DNA of 64,000 bases from Staphylococcus warneri (GTDB lineage: Bacteria > Bacillota > Bacilli > Staphylococcales > Staphylococcaceae), in contig NZ_LR134269.1 in assembly GCF_900636385.1 (NCBI RefSeq), positions 1,426,001 through 1,490,000 of the forward strand, given 5' to 3'. Both the position numbers and the translations under genes were made by a program. The first letter of the stretch is position 1; the number at the start of each line of letters is the position of its first letter. The notes under the pieces are model-generated. The model ran no database searches, had not been told where the DNA came from, and was given only the letters and a program-made list of their open reading frames with translations. This document shows positions 43,192 to 52,208 of the stretch, piece by piece.

Positions 43192-44217
43192 ATGTTATCT
43201 TTTGAAAATGACTATTTAGAAGGTGCACATGAAAAAGTTTTACAACGTTTAATTGAAACAAATCGAATTCAAGCTCCAGGATATGGATTTGATCAATTTA
43301 CTGATCAAGCTATCCAACAAATTAAACATAAAATCAAATGTCCTGATGCAACGATTCGTTTTTTAGTAGGAGGTACGCAAACAAATCAAGTCGTGATTAA
43401 CTCCATGTTAGAAAGCTATGAAGGTGTTATCTCAGCCGAAACTGGTCATGTTGCAGTACATGAAGGCGGCGCAATTGAATATAGTGGACATAAAGTACTG
43501 ACAATCCCTTCATCAGAAGGAAAAATCACTGCCAACGGTGTTGAAGATTATATTGAAACCTTTAATAGTGATTTTAAACGTGATCATATGGTCTTTCCTG
43601 GTATGGTATACATTTCCCATCCTACTGAATACGGTACATTATATTCAAAAAGTGAATTAGAAGCACTATCTAACGTTTGCCGAAAACATAATCTACCCCT
43701 TTTTATGGACGGTGCGCGCTTAGGTTATGGTTTAATGAGTGATCATTCAGATATGACTATCGAAGACGTTGCGAATTATTGTGATATTTTTTATATTGGT
43801 GGAACTAAAATCGGTGCTTTGTGCGGAGAAGCAGTTGTATTTACGAAGCAGAACGAACCCAAACATTTTACGACACGTATTAAACATCATGGCGCCCTTT
43901 TAGCTAAAGGACGATTAACCGGCATACAATTTCTTGAATTATTTACAGATGATTTATATTTCAAAATTAGCCGCCATGCGATTGAAATGGCCAATAAAAT
44001 GAAAGAAGGTTTCCTTAAAAAAGGATACCGACTATATTTTGATTCACCTACTAACCAACAATTCTTCATTTTAAGTAACGATAAAATTAATGAATTAAAA
44101 CAAAAAGTAAAATTTGCCGTTTGGGAAAAATATGATGATCAACATCGAGTAGTTAGATTTGCGACAAGTTGGGCTACACCTGAAGAAAATATTAATCAAT
44201 TATTAGAATTGATATAG
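43192..44217 (+). CDS. Low-specificity threonine aldolase / beta-eliminating lyase
   Basis: PLP-dependent enzyme of 341 residues cleaving threonine to glycine and acetaldehyde. Motifs: GGTQTNQVVI (PLP phosphate), AETGHVAVHEGGAIEYSGHK, LPLFMDGARLGYGLM with the PLP-pyridine Asp, and the Schiff-base lysine in YIGGTKIGALCGEAVV. GGAGGGA precedes the ATG by about six bases. In a strain with a broken threonine operon this enzyme could in principle run in reverse, but that is speculation. A terminator follows. Confidence 0.93.
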   Translation: MLSFENDYLEGAHEKVLQRLIETNRIQAPGYGFDQFTDQAIQQIKHKIKCPDATIRFLVGGTQTNQVVINSMLESYEGVISAETGHVAVHEGGAIEYSGHKVLTIPSSEGKITANGVEDYIETFNSDFKRDHMVFPGMVYISHPTEYGTLYSKSELEALSNVCRKHNLPLFMDGARLGYGLMSDHSDMTIEDVANYCDIFYIGGTKIGALCGEAVVFTKQNEPKHFTTRIKHHGALLAKGRLTGIQFLELFTDDLYFKISRHAIEMANKMKEGFLKKGYRLYFDSPTNQQFFILSNDKINELKQKVKFAVWEKYDDQHRVVRFATSWATPEENINQLLELI

Positions 44218-44229
44218 ATAAGCATTTTG

Positions 44230-44264
44230 AAAGCATCATTCTTTAAGAGAGTGGTGCTTTTATT
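44230..44264 (+). terminator. Terminator of the threonine aldolase gene
   Basis: Stem AAAGCATCATTCT / AGAGTGGTGCTTT with two mismatches and a five-base loop, followed by TTATTATA. Confidence 0.6.
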
Positions 44265-44286
44265 ATATATTCACGGAAGACATTTT

Positions 44287-44646
44287 TTAGACTACTTGGT
44301 CATCAACATTGTCCACACTAGCTTCTTTAAGCATTGATCGTGTTTCATCTTTCATTTGATTCAAAGCTTTTTCTGCTTTGAGTTCTTGATTTTCTTTCAG
44401 AACTTTTTCAAGTTCATATTGATTCTTCTGATCACGATTCATCTTGGCTAATTTCTCAGCTTCTTGAACGGCATCTTTAATACGTTCATCTGACTTTTTA
44501 CGTTCTCTAGCTATACGCTCTTTAATCAATTGCGATACTTCTTCTTGAGAAAATGTTTTCTCAGTTTGTTGTGATTGTTCATCACTGTTGTTTAATTCCT
44601 CATTGTTCTTAGGTTCTTCAGTAATATTACTTTGATTATTCTCCAT
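44287..44646 (-). CDS. Truncated phage capsid scaffold-like protein
   Basis: A 119-residue, highly charged coiled-coil protein. It resembles the N-terminal half of siphophage scaffold proteins (DUF4355): an acidic Glu/Asn/Gln-rich head followed by a helix SQEEVSQLIKERIARERKKSDERIKD. Full-length scaffolds are near 200 residues and are followed by the major capsid gene, which is absent. The stop after VDNVDDQVV suggests a 3' truncation. Third gene of a phage remnant between threonine aldolase and glnA. Confidence 0.75.
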   Translation of the reverse strand: MENNQSNITEEPKNNEELNNSDEQSQQTEKTFSQEEVSQLIKERIARERKKSDERIKDAVQEAEKLAKMNRDQKNQYELEKVLKENQELKAEKALNQMKDETRSMLKEASVDNVDDQVV

Positions 44647-44724
44647 GAGATATACCTCCGTTTATAGTCTGTCGACTGTTATTCCATACTTGCTTTTAAA
44701 TGTCATCAGCACGTTTTGGACAAT

Positions 44725-44757
44725 AAAAAATAACCTTCACAATGGAAGGTTAAAAAA
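44725..44757 (-). terminator. Hairpin with T run inside the phage remnant
   Basis: Stem TAACCTTC / GAAGGTTA with a six-base loop and T runs on both sides; it would stop transcription between the head gene and the scaffold fragment. Confidence 0.5.
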
Positions 44758-44806
44758 GTGTATAAAAATAGCACCACTTTCTATTTATTTGTGTAAAAAG
44801 GATGCT

Positions 44807-44917
44807 TTAATCAGATGATTTTATTTTAGCTTCACTGGATTCTTTTTTAACGTTTTCTTTTAAATCATCAATCATTTCATTGATTGAACAGCTACCATCA
44901 AGTTGATAAGTGTACAT
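44807..44917 (-). CDS. Small phage-remnant protein
   Basis: A 36-residue frame reading MYTYQLDGSCSINEMIDDLK... ending in a charged tail IKSSD. GTGAGGTG lies six bases before the ATG. Small genes of this type occur between the minor head and scaffold genes of staphylococcal siphophages, and the position fits. Function unknown. Confidence 0.5.
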   Translation of the reverse strand: MYTYQLDGSCSINEMIDDLKENVKKESSEAKIKSSD

Positions 44918-44922
44918 TTAAA

Positions 44923-45903
44923 TCACCTCACATTGTAATTAATCATCTTTATTTGATGTAAATCCTTAAGATAATTTTCGATTTCCTTTTCTTTTATTAA
45001 TCTTTCATTTTTATTATAAAAATGTTTAGTCAATAAATCAACGGCAACGCTACTAATATATTTATTTGTTTTTGTAATATATTTAACTTGACTTTTATTA
45101 GTTACAATAGTGATAGTTTGCACAGAATTTTGCTTTATGTATAAACCTAAATCATTTAATGAAAATCCTGATTGTCCAGGATGGTTATGTAACATAATAA
45201 TTGAATTAGGTTTACTGTTAAATAACAATTCTGTTGCTTTTTCCCCTGGTACAAAGGATACACTATCTTGATCACCATATACTTTTGTAACTTTACCATC
45301 TTTTAATAAATAAGCTACTTCATTGCTATCATTGTTTTCTTTGGCCTCTTTAAGTAAGGCTTTATGTTGTTCTTGTATAAATTGATTTTCTTCTTTGGTA
45401 TGTGTTGGTATATCAACATATCTGACCTTATCAATTGCTTGATCAGTAATATATATTTTCTTTCCTAATACTTTAGCTTGTTGTAATTCATCTTTGGTTG
45501 TATCATCTTCTACTTGATATTTACCTTTACGCTCTTTAAAGAATTTCTCTCGCCAATTACCTACATGTGGCACTGTGGTACTTCTACACCATGGATGCAT
45601 AGGTGGCGCATTTACACCTGGAATCATATCTTTAACTTTAAATACTTTACCATTTAATGAGTGACATAGTTTAGATGTTTTCTTATCTATTTTGGCCACA
45701 TATTTATATTCGCCATCTTCACCAAGTTCTTTAAGATAAGTTAACTTTTGTGATTCTGCTTGAACACGTGCTGATTCAGTGACTAACAATCGACTGGCGT
45801 TATAAGTAGTTGAGTTGAATTGTTTTTTTAATTCAGATACGAATTCATTTGGATGACGTCCACGAATAACGACATGACTCGTCACACGTTCTAATTTAGT
45901 CAT
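44923..45903 (-). CDS. Phage minor head protein fragment fused to a JAB/MPN-like domain
   Basis: A 326-residue protein. Residues 1-125 match the C-terminal part of the SPP1 gp7 / Mu F head-morphogenesis domain (TESARVQAESQKLTYL, CHSLNGKVF, PPMHPWCRSTTVPHV). The usual N-terminal half is missing; an in-frame stop lies about 15 codons upstream of the ATG. Residues roughly 190-290 form a second domain whose HNHPGQSGFSLND, with an upstream Glu in NEVAYLL, resembles the JAMM metalloprotease signature H-x-H...S-x-x-D, with one residue fewer between His and Ser than RadC or Rpn11. Such a fusion suggests a capsid-borne peptidase, or another hydrolase; unproven. Confidence 0.75.
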   Translation of the reverse strand: MTKLERVTSHVVIRGRHPNEFVSELKKQFNSTTYNASRLLVTESARVQAESQKLTYLKELGEDGEYKYVAKIDKKTSKLCHSLNGKVFKVKDMIPGVNAPPMHPWCRSTTVPHVGNWREKFFKERKGKYQVEDDTTKDELQQAKVLGKKIYITDQAIDKVRYVDIPTHTKEENQFIQEQHKALLKEAKENNDSNEVAYLLKDGKVTKVYGDQDSVSFVPGEKATELLFNSKPNSIIMLHNHPGQSGFSLNDLGLYIKQNSVQTITIVTNKSQVKYITKTNKYISSVAVDLLTKHFYNKNERLIKEKEIENYLKDLHQIKMINYNVR

Positions 45904-45965
45904 TACATGAGGAAAGGTTTCGTTTTGTATGATGTCTTTAAGACCTTATCGCTTTTTACATTTGA

Positions 45966-45992
45966 AAAGACGCATCTAGTTAGATACGTCTT
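45966..45992. repeat. Palindromic hairpin
   Basis: AAGACGCATCTA / TAGATACGTCTT with one mismatch, upstream of the phage head fragment; no T run, so not an obvious terminator. Confidence 0.45.
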
Positions 45993-46074
45993 GGGATAAA
46001 TACAGTATTCACTTATGGCAAAATTTAAATTAAACCATTTCCAAATAGTTCAATGATCATATAGCTTATTCAAA

Positions 46075-46185
46075 CTAAATTAAATATTTTATTAAAAGTA
46101 TAATTCCAATTAAGAGAAGTGCCCCTTTTAAAAAATCTAATTTCTCTTGTTTTGTCGTTTTCCGTACTGTAATCGTTACTTTCAT
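46075..46185 (-). CDS. Possible 36-residue membrane peptide
   Basis: A short frame with a basic N-terminus (MKVTITVRKTTKQEKLDFLK) and a hydrophobic C-terminus (GALLLIGIILLIKYLI). The layout resembles small membrane peptides and type I toxins, but no family is recognised and the ribosome site is weak. It lies in the 660-bp stretch between the phage remnant and glnA, which otherwise contains hairpins at 45966-45992 and 46426-46487 and the glnA terminator. Confidence 0.3.
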   Translation of the reverse strand: MKVTITVRKTTKQEKLDFLKGALLLIGIILLIKYLI

Positions 46186-46425
46186 AATTATTTACCATGA
46201 CATCGGTTTATATATAATTAATGTCTACCTTTCTTTTATTTTATATTAATTACTTGATATCTATTATCAATCTATTTTTGTGTTCTTATTTTTAAATTAT
46301 TATTTCGTTCACTAAGACAATAATTGAGTCATACTAACTTTTTATTTCTTGCCTCATTGATATTTATAGTAAAAGTTAATTGTCTTAAGTTCATTAAAAA
46401 TTCTTTGATTTCATTTTTAACGAGA

Positions 46426-46487
46426 GAGGTGGACAATAAGTGGACAACAATCTAAACACAATTCTACATAACTTGTATTGTCCACCC
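46426..46487. repeat. Inverted repeat flanking a direct GTGGACAA repeat
   Basis: GGTGGACAATAAGT at the left is complementary to ACTTGTATTGTCCACC at the right (two-base bulge). Left arm is followed by a second copy GTGGACAAC. Located beside the phage remnant and glnA terminator. Role unknown. Confidence 0.5.
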
Positions 46488-46493
46488 CATCAA

Positions 46494-46527
46494 ACAAAAA
46501 AGAGCTAAAGCAAAATTACTCTAGCCC
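46494..46527 (-). terminator. Terminator of glnA
   Basis: Minus-strand GGGCTAGAG / CTTTAGCTC stem with G-U pairs, followed by seven T residues, 37 bp after the glnA stop. Confidence 0.75.
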
Positions 46528-46563
46528 TTGATATAACGACATTCCCCAATGTTGTTTAGCGTT

Positions 46564-47904
46564 TTAGTATTGTTTCATATATTGCTCGCGTTCCCATTCA
46601 GAAACTTGAGTTCTGTAATAATCCCATTCAATTGATTTTGAATTGATGAATTGGTTATAGATATGATTACCTAACGCTTTTTTGATTGTTGGATTTTCAC
46701 GCATTGATTTTAACGCAGTGTATAAAGTTGATGGTAAATCTTGGATACCAACAGCTTCACGTTCTTCACGATTCATTTCATAAATGTTTTGGTTTACTGG
46801 TTTAGGAACTTCTAATTTGTTTTTGATACCGTCTAATCCAGCTTCTAAGATTGCTGCTAGTGCCATGTATGGGTTAGCTGCTGGGTCAACTGAACGTACT
46901 TCAACACGAGTAGATAAACCTCTTGATGATGGTACACGTACTAATGGTGAACGGTTTTTACCACTCCATGCAATATAACATGGTGCTTCGTAACCTGGTA
47001 CTAAACGTTTATAAGAGTTTACTAATGGGTTACATACTGCTGTGAATCCACGTGCATTTTTAAGAATACCTGCAGTGAATTGGTATGCTGTATCAGTTAA
47101 TTCCATTTCGCCATTTGGATCATAGAATGCATTTTCTTTACCTTTAAATAATGATACGTTGAAGTGCATTCCGCTTCCGTTTACACCAAATAATGGTTTT
47201 GGCATAAATGTTGCATGCAAGTTATGTTTACGAGCGATTGTTTTAACTACCAATTTGAATGTTTGGATGTTATCACACGCTGTTACTGCATCTGCATATT
47301 TAAAGTCGATTTCGTGTTGACCTGGCGCAACCTCATGGTGACTTGCTTCAATATCAAAGCCCATGTCCTCTAATTCAAGAACGATGTCACGACGGCAGTT
47401 TTCACCTAAATCCGTAGGTGCTAAGTCGAAGTATCCACCATCATCATTTAATTCTAATGTAGGTTCAGCTTTGTCATCTAATTTGAATAAGAAGAATTCT
47501 GGTTCAGGCCCTAAGTTGAAGTCTGTGAAACCTAAATCTTCCATTTCTCTTAAGATGCGTTTTAAGTTTGCACGAGGGTCACCTTCGAATGGTGTACCAT
47601 CTGTTTTGAATACGTCACAGATTAGACGTGCAACTTTACCTTGACCAGCTGTCCATGGGAAGATAACCCAAGTATCTAAGTCAGGGTGTAAGTACATATC
47701 TGATTCTTCAATACGTACGAAACCTTCGATTGATGATCCGTCAAACATCATTTCGTTATCTAAAACTTTTTCTAATTGACTTACTGGTACTTCAACATTT
47801 TTAATTGTTCCTAAAATATCAGTGAATTGTAATCTTAAATATCTCACGTTTTCTTCTTCAGCAAACTTACGAATATCGTCTTTTGTAAAACTACGTTTTG
47901 GCAT
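46564..47904 (-). CDS. glnA: Glutamine synthetase type I
   Basis: Makes glutamine from glutamate and ammonia with ATP. The 446-residue length is the GSI-alpha form, which is feedback-inhibited and not adenylylated. Motifs: [19 protein letters not shown] in the N-terminal beta-grasp domain, the metal site [23 protein letters not shown], and the ATP site [25 protein letters not shown] precedes the ATG. It follows glnR by 19 bp in the classical glnRA operon, with a GlnR box upstream of glnR. Confidence 0.98.
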   Translation of the reverse strand: MPKRSFTKDDIRKFAEEENVRYLRLQFTDILGTIKNVEVPVSQLEKVLDNEMMFDGSSIEGFVRIEESDMYLHPDLDTWVIFPWTAGQGKVARLICDVFKTDGTPFEGDPRANLKRILREMEDLGFTDFNLGPEPEFFLFKLDDKAEPTLELNDDGGYFDLAPTDLGENCRRDIVLELEDMGFDIEASHHEVAPGQHEIDFKYADAVTACDNIQTFKLVVKTIARKHNLHATFMPKPLFGVNGSGMHFNVSLFKGKENAFYDPNGEMELTDTAYQFTAGILKNARGFTAVCNPLVNSYKRLVPGYEAPCYIAWSGKNRSPLVRVPSSRGLSTRVEVRSVDPAANPYMALAAILEAGLDGIKNKLEVPKPVNQNIYEMNREEREAVGIQDLPSTLYTALKSMRENPTIKKALGNHIYNQFINSKSIEWDYYRTQVSEWEREQYMKQY

Positions 47905-47923
47905 ACTTGAAATCCTCCAAATT

Positions 47924-48289
47924 TTATTTTATAAATCGGGATAAATCTCCTCGATTTATCGGCAATGTTTCACCGTATGGTTTTTGAGTTGCATCTACAA
48001 TCATTTTCTTTCTAGTTTCATGTTCGTCTGATGATAAGTGATTCTCTTGATTATGAATAATTTGTTTAATACCTTTAATATTAAAGCCTTTTTCAATTAA
48101 AGATTTAATTTCTAATAATCTTTCCAAATCATTCAGTGAAAATAATCTCTTATTTCCCTCAGTTCTTTCCGGCTTAACAAGTTCATGTGTCTCATAATAA
48201 CGAATTTGTCTTGGACTTAATTCTGTTAATTTACTGACTACACTCATGGAGAATACAGCCATGTTTCTTCTAATAGAATCATTAGACAT
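47924..48289 (-). CDS. glnR: Glutamine synthetase repressor GlnR
   Basis: MerR-family repressor of 121 residues. The HTH is [30 protein letters not shown]; the C-terminal tail ([16 protein letters not shown]) is the region through which feedback-inhibited glutamine synthetase activates DNA binding. The ATG at 48289 (MSNDSIRRN) lies nine bases after GGAGGAG; earlier in-frame starts overlap that site. It represses its own operon through the box at 48358-48374. Confidence 0.97.
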   Translation of the reverse strand: MSNDSIRRNMAVFSMSVVSKLTELSPRQIRYYETHELVKPERTEGNKRLFSLNDLERLLEIKSLIEKGFNIKGIKQIIHNQENHLSSDEHETRKKMIVDATQKPYGETLPINRGDLSRFIK

Positions 48290-48357
48290 CGCTAACATCT
48301 CCTCCACTTTTGAACTTGTACTTAATTTAGCATAGTTTAGCTCAGATTACAAAAATA

Positions 48358-48374
48358 TGTTAGGTTTTCTGACA
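48358..48374. promoter_or_regulatory. GlnR operator upstream of glnRA
   Basis: TGTTAGGTTTTCTGACA fits the GlnR/TnrA consensus TGTNA-N7-TNACA exactly, about 70 bp upstream of the glnR ATG. Confidence 0.87.
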
Positions 48375-48489
48375 TGATAAGTGAAACCATTGATATGACA
48401 GCATTTTAGAAGCATTGAAATACCACCACGTAACAACATTCACAAAAATTTCTGAATAAATTTTAAAATTTTCTGATAAAAAAACTGAA

Positions 48490-48660
48490 ACATGGTGGGA
48501 CAACAATAAAGAAATACTTTTTCTTTAGAAATTAGTATTTCTTATGCATGTGTTTCACTCATGTATTTCTATTTTAATGTACACATTAGCTGTGGCTAAT
48601 GCGTAAGAACCACTACATATAAGATTAGTGGTTCTTTATGATTTCTGTCCCTCTCCTAAT
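48490..48660. repeat. Compound intergenic repeat with nested hairpins
   Basis: About 170 bp bounded by GGTGGGACAACA on the left and TCTGTCCCTC on the right, an inverted GGGACA pair. Inside are AAGAAATAC / GTATTTCTT, CATTAG / CTAATG, and a terminator-like AAGAACCACT / AGTGGTTCTT (48605-48636). It resembles the GGGACA-type repeats found between staphylococcal genes. It fills the ynbB-glnR gap. Confidence 0.55.
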
Positions 48661-48666
48661 ATCAAA

Positions 48667-49905
48667 TTAAACAAGTCCTTGTTCTTTTAATTGAGTGACT
48701 GCACGTGTAACAGCTAATTTAACATGTTCATATGTTAAACCACCTTGAACATATGCTTCATATGGTTCACGTATAGGACCATCAGCAGACAATTCAATTG
48801 ATGAACCTTGAATGAAAGTACCCGCAGCCATAATAACGTCATCTTCATAGCCTGGCATATAACTCGGCTCTGGGCTAAAATGTGCATTGATTGGTGATGC
48901 ATGTTGGATACTTTGACAAAATGATATCATTTGTTCTTTTGTTTCAAATGTCACAGTTTGGATTAGGTCTGTACGTTTAACGTTATACTTAGGTGTTGTA
49001 GTCATATTTAATTTTTCAAGTAACAGACTCGTAAATAAAGCCCCCTTTAAACTTTGGCTGACGACGTGAGGTGCTAGGAAAAATCCTTGATACATTTCTT
49101 GTAGTGAATTTAAAGATGCGCCTGCTTCTTTACCAATACCTGGTGCAGTTAATCTATAACCACAACGCTCAATTAAATCCTTATTACCAGCGATATAGCC
49201 GCCTATTTTAGCTAATCCACCACCAGGATTTTTAATGAGTGAACCTGCAATTATATCAGCGCCAACTTCTGTAGGTTCTTGTTCTTCAACAAATTCTCCA
49301 TAACAATTATCGACAAAGATAATGACATTCGGATATTGTGCTTTAATTGCCGAAATCGCTTCTTTAATTTCATCAACAGGTATTGAAGGTCGTTGATCAT
49401 AACCTTTGGAACGTTGGATAGCAACGACTTTAGTTCGATCATTAATTGCATTTAGAACGCTAGGTATATCAATTTTACCCTCTGCTAATGCTACTTCATT
49501 ATATGAAACACCATGTTCCTTTAAACTCTCAATGCCATTGCCGTTTACTCCGATAACTTCTAATAATGTATCGTATGGACTACCCGTGATATATAATAAT
49601 TCATCACCGTATTTCAAATTACTTTGTAAAGCCAAGGTAATGGCATGTGTTCCAGAAATAATTTGTGGTCTTACAATGGCATCTTCTGCTTTAAATGTTC
49701 TTGCATAAATTTCTTCTAAATGATCACGTCCAAAATCATCATATCCATAGCCAGTTGTTCCTAATAAATCACTTTCTGTAGCTTTAACTGCATGAAACGC
49801 ATCTAATACCTTTTCTTGATTAATCAAAGCAATGCGTTCAATATCTTTAAAGTACGGTGTCAATGTAGATTCTACATCTTCAATAAGACTTCTCATATCT
49901 GTCAT
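48667..49905 (-). CDS. PLP-dependent methionine gamma-lyase-like protein (YnbB family)
   Basis: A 412-residue fold-type I PLP enzyme of the aluminium-resistance/YnbB family. Features: GTTGYGYDDFGRD, the PLP-phosphate SGTHAITLALQSNL, VFVDNCYGEFVEEQEP with the pyridine Asp, and the Schiff-base lysine in AGSLIKNPGGGLAKIGGY. The ATG at 49905 follows GGAAG by eight bases; a frame 26 codons longer overlaps hflX and is basic and unlike the family. The true reaction is not established. It lies between hflX and glnR, as in Bacillus. Confidence 0.92.
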   Translation of the reverse strand: MTDMRSLIEDVESTLTPYFKDIERIALINQEKVLDAFHAVKATESDLLGTTGYGYDDFGRDHLEEIYARTFKAEDAIVRPQIISGTHAITLALQSNLKYGDELLYITGSPYDTLLEVIGVNGNGIESLKEHGVSYNEVALAEGKIDIPSVLNAINDRTKVVAIQRSKGYDQRPSIPVDEIKEAISAIKAQYPNVIIFVDNCYGEFVEEQEPTEVGADIIAGSLIKNPGGGLAKIGGYIAGNKDLIERCGYRLTAPGIGKEAGASLNSLQEMYQGFFLAPHVVSQSLKGALFTSLLLEKLNMTTTPKYNVKRTDLIQTVTFETKEQMISFCQSIQHASPINAHFSPEPSYMPGYEDDVIMAAGTFIQGSSIELSADGPIREPYEAYVQGGLTYEHVKLAVTRAVTQLKEQGLV

Positions 49906-49921
49906 CTTGCTAACTTCCTTT

Positions 49922-51163
49922 TTATATTTTTTTATATCCTTTAATTTCATAAGACTCGTCTTTTTCATTGAAATTGAGTTCACTGACGAGTGTATGTTGT
50001 TTTAAGAAATAAAGTCGATCTGCATCCGAACTTGGTACTGTCTCCTCGTAATACGTTAAACTATGCTTAATTTGATTGATTAATAAATTTTTCACTTTAT
50101 CTTTATCTGATTCATCTCTACTTGAAACAAATACATAAGGTTGTTCAGAAACTGGTAAGTCCATATTACTTGGACATTGATCCTTTTTATTAAAAATCAC
50201 TGATTGTGGAATTTGATTCATATCTAGCTGCTTAATAAGTTGATTGACAGTATCATATTGAGAGCGATACTCCGGATGACTTGCATCTACCACATGTAAA
50301 AGTAAATCTGCACCTTTAGCTTCTTCTAAAGTTGATTTAAATGCAGCTACTAGCGTTGTAGGTAATTTTTGAATAAATCCAACTGTATCCGAAATAATTA
50401 AATTAAATCCTTCATTGATTTGTATCTGCCGAGTTTTAGGATCTAATGTTGCAAACAATTGATTTTGTTCATATGTTGTTTCATTGGCTAACACATTAAA
50501 CCATGATGATTTACCAGCATTAGTGTATCCTACTAATGCAATTTGAAAGACTTGATTCTGTTCACGTTTACTACGGTATCTGTCTCTGTGCTCAACAACA
50601 GTTTGTAATTGATGCTTGATTTCATTCATTCTTGTACGGATATGTCGACGATCCATTTCTAGCTTCGTCTCACCTGGACCACGTGTACCAATGCCACCAC
50701 CAAGTCTTGATAAACTACGACCATGTCCCTGTAATCGTGGTAATAAATAGTCTAATTGTGCTAATTCTACTTGTAGCTTACCTTCTCTACTTTTTGCTCT
50801 TAAAGCAAAAATTTCAAGGATTAGCTGCGTTCTATCGATAATTTTTATGCCCAAATTGCCATTTAATGTTTTAGATTGAGCTGTCGTTAATTCATCATTA
50901 GTCACAACGACATCTATATCATGGAATTCTATAAAAGCTTGAATTTCTTCAATTTTACCTTTACCAACATAGTATTTGTGATCAACTTGTTCACGGTTTT
51001 GAGTGATTTGACCTTTAACATTTAATTGGCATGTCTCTGAGAGCGCTTCTAATTCTTCCATAGTAGATTCAAAATTAAATTCATTATCGTTTTGAGCATG
51101 TACACCGATTAGTACAGCCGTTTCTAATTTTTTCTTTGTATCATGTGTTGATAGCTGTGCCAT
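49922..51163 (-). CDS. hflX: Ribosome-associated GTPase HflX
   Basis: OBG-HflX superfamily GTPase of 413 residues that splits stalled ribosomes. The N-terminal HflX domain includes KYYVGKGKIEEI and the GGGIGTRGPGETKLE linker. The G domain has G1 GYTNAGKS, G3 DTVGFIQKLP and G4 NKKD. AGGAG lies nine bases before the ATG at 51163; the ATG three codons earlier touches it. It is transcribed towards ynbB, 16 bp downstream. Confidence 0.96.
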   Translation of the reverse strand: MAQLSTHDTKKKLETAVLIGVHAQNDNEFNFESTMEELEALSETCQLNVKGQITQNREQVDHKYYVGKGKIEEIQAFIEFHDIDVVVTNDELTTAQSKTLNGNLGIKIIDRTQLILEIFALRAKSREGKLQVELAQLDYLLPRLQGHGRSLSRLGGGIGTRGPGETKLEMDRRHIRTRMNEIKHQLQTVVEHRDRYRSKREQNQVFQIALVGYTNAGKSSWFNVLANETTYEQNQLFATLDPKTRQIQINEGFNLIISDTVGFIQKLPTTLVAAFKSTLEEAKGADLLLHVVDASHPEYRSQYDTVNQLIKQLDMNQIPQSVIFNKKDQCPSNMDLPVSEQPYVFVSSRDESDKDKVKNLLINQIKHSLTYYEETVPSSDADRLYFLKQHTLVSELNFNEKDESYEIKGYKKI

Positions 51164-51272
51164 GATATACATCTCCTTTTATTTTAGTTCTTAAATATTT
51201 TATCATAGTGCCAATATAAAGACTATTCGTCAATATTATGTTAAATTGTAATTAATTCGAAAGGGTGATCTT

Positions 51273-51749
51273 ATGGAAAATATATATGACTTCGTTGTTG
51301 AAAAGAATACAGGAGAAACATATAAGTTAGAAGATTATAAAGATTATGTGATGTTAATCGTAAATACTGCAAGTGAATGTGGTTTCACACCACAATTTGA
51401 AGGGTTACAAAAGCTTTATGAAAAATATAAAGATCAAAAATTTATTATTTTAGGCTTTCCTTGTAATCAATTTGGTGGTCAAGAACCTGGATCGGGTGAA
51501 GAAGCTGCTCAAAACTGTAAATTAAATTACGGTGTAACATTCCCTATCCATCAAAAAATTGATGTTAAAGGAGAACATCAACATCCGTTATTCCGCTTCC
51601 TTACTGATGCACAACAAGGAATGTTTAATGAAAAAATTAAGTGGAACTTCACTAAGTTTTTAATAGATCGTGATGGTAATGTAGTTAAACGTTTTTCTCC
51701 GCAGAAGAAACCTGCACAATTAGAAAATGAAATCGAAAAACTTCTATAA
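51273..51749 (+). CDS. gpxA: Glutathione peroxidase-like thiol peroxidase (BsaA)
   Basis: A 158-residue peroxidase. The peroxidatic residue is Cys36 in [12 protein letters not shown] (not selenocysteine), with the conserved Gln in [12 protein letters not shown] and Trp in KWNFTKFL. Bacterial Cys-type members usually use thioredoxin and reduce hydroperoxides. AAAGGGTG precedes the ATG. Monocistronic, divergent from hflX, with a long terminator after it. Confidence 0.95.
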   Translation: MENIYDFVVEKNTGETYKLEDYKDYVMLIVNTASECGFTPQFEGLQKLYEKYKDQKFIILGFPCNQFGGQEPGSGEEAAQNCKLNYGVTFPIHQKIDVKGEHQHPLFRFLTDAQQGMFNEKIKWNFTKFLIDRDGNVVKRFSPQKKPAQLENEIEKLL

Positions 51750-51781
51750 AATATCAAACTTGAACTAATAAATTTAACATG

Positions 51782-51855
51782 AAAAAGCTTCATTTAAAGT
51801 GATGAGCAAAGGCGACAAGATAAACGCGAATGCTTACTTTAAATGAAGCTTTTTT
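51782..51855. terminator. Strong bidirectional terminator with a 35-base loop
   Basis: Perfect 19-bp stem AAAAAGCTTCATTTAAAGT / ACTTTAAATGAAGCTTTTT, followed by TTT, between gpxA and the convergent hfq. Confidence 0.85.
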
Positions 51856-51971
51856 GAATTACAATCTTTAATACGATAAAGCACTAATTAGAACCAATAA
51901 ATCTTTTTCTCTTCTATGTAACTATTGCGACGTTCATTTTGATTTGTGCTTTACTGCACTTCAATTATGTC

Positions 51972-52208
51972 TTATTCTTCAGATGTTTCTGATGCTGATT
52001 CGTTTTCATCATCAATCATGAAAGTGCTGATCGCATGTTTGTAAATCAGATGTTGTTTTCCTTGTGAAACTAAACGAATCACTTGGCTGTCGAAATCTTC
52101 AATTGTTCCTTTCATTTGGAAACCATTTAGAAAGAACACAGTGACTTCTGTTTTTTCTGATTTAAAGTTCTCTAGTGCTTGATCTTGGATGTTTTCGTTT
52201 GCAATCAT
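51972..52208 (-). CDS. hfq: RNA chaperone Hfq
   Basis: Sm-like hexameric RNA-binding protein of 78 residues. Sm1 (VTVFFLNGFQMKGTIEDFDSQVI) and Sm2 (HLIYKHAISTF) are both complete, followed by an acidic tail DDENESASETSEE. AGGAG precedes the ATG. Its first 47 bp overlap the annotated end of miaA, as read here. In staphylococci Hfq has a weak phenotype. Confidence 0.97.
   Translation of the reverse strand: MIANENIQDQALENFKSEKTEVTVFFLNGFQMKGTIEDFDSQVIRLVSQGKQHLIYKHAISTFMIDDENESASETSEE

Noticed and set aside
48430..48480. CodY-like sequences upstream of glnR
   Set aside because: AATTTTCTGATAAAA has three mismatches and lies in AT-rich sequence where such matches occur by chance.
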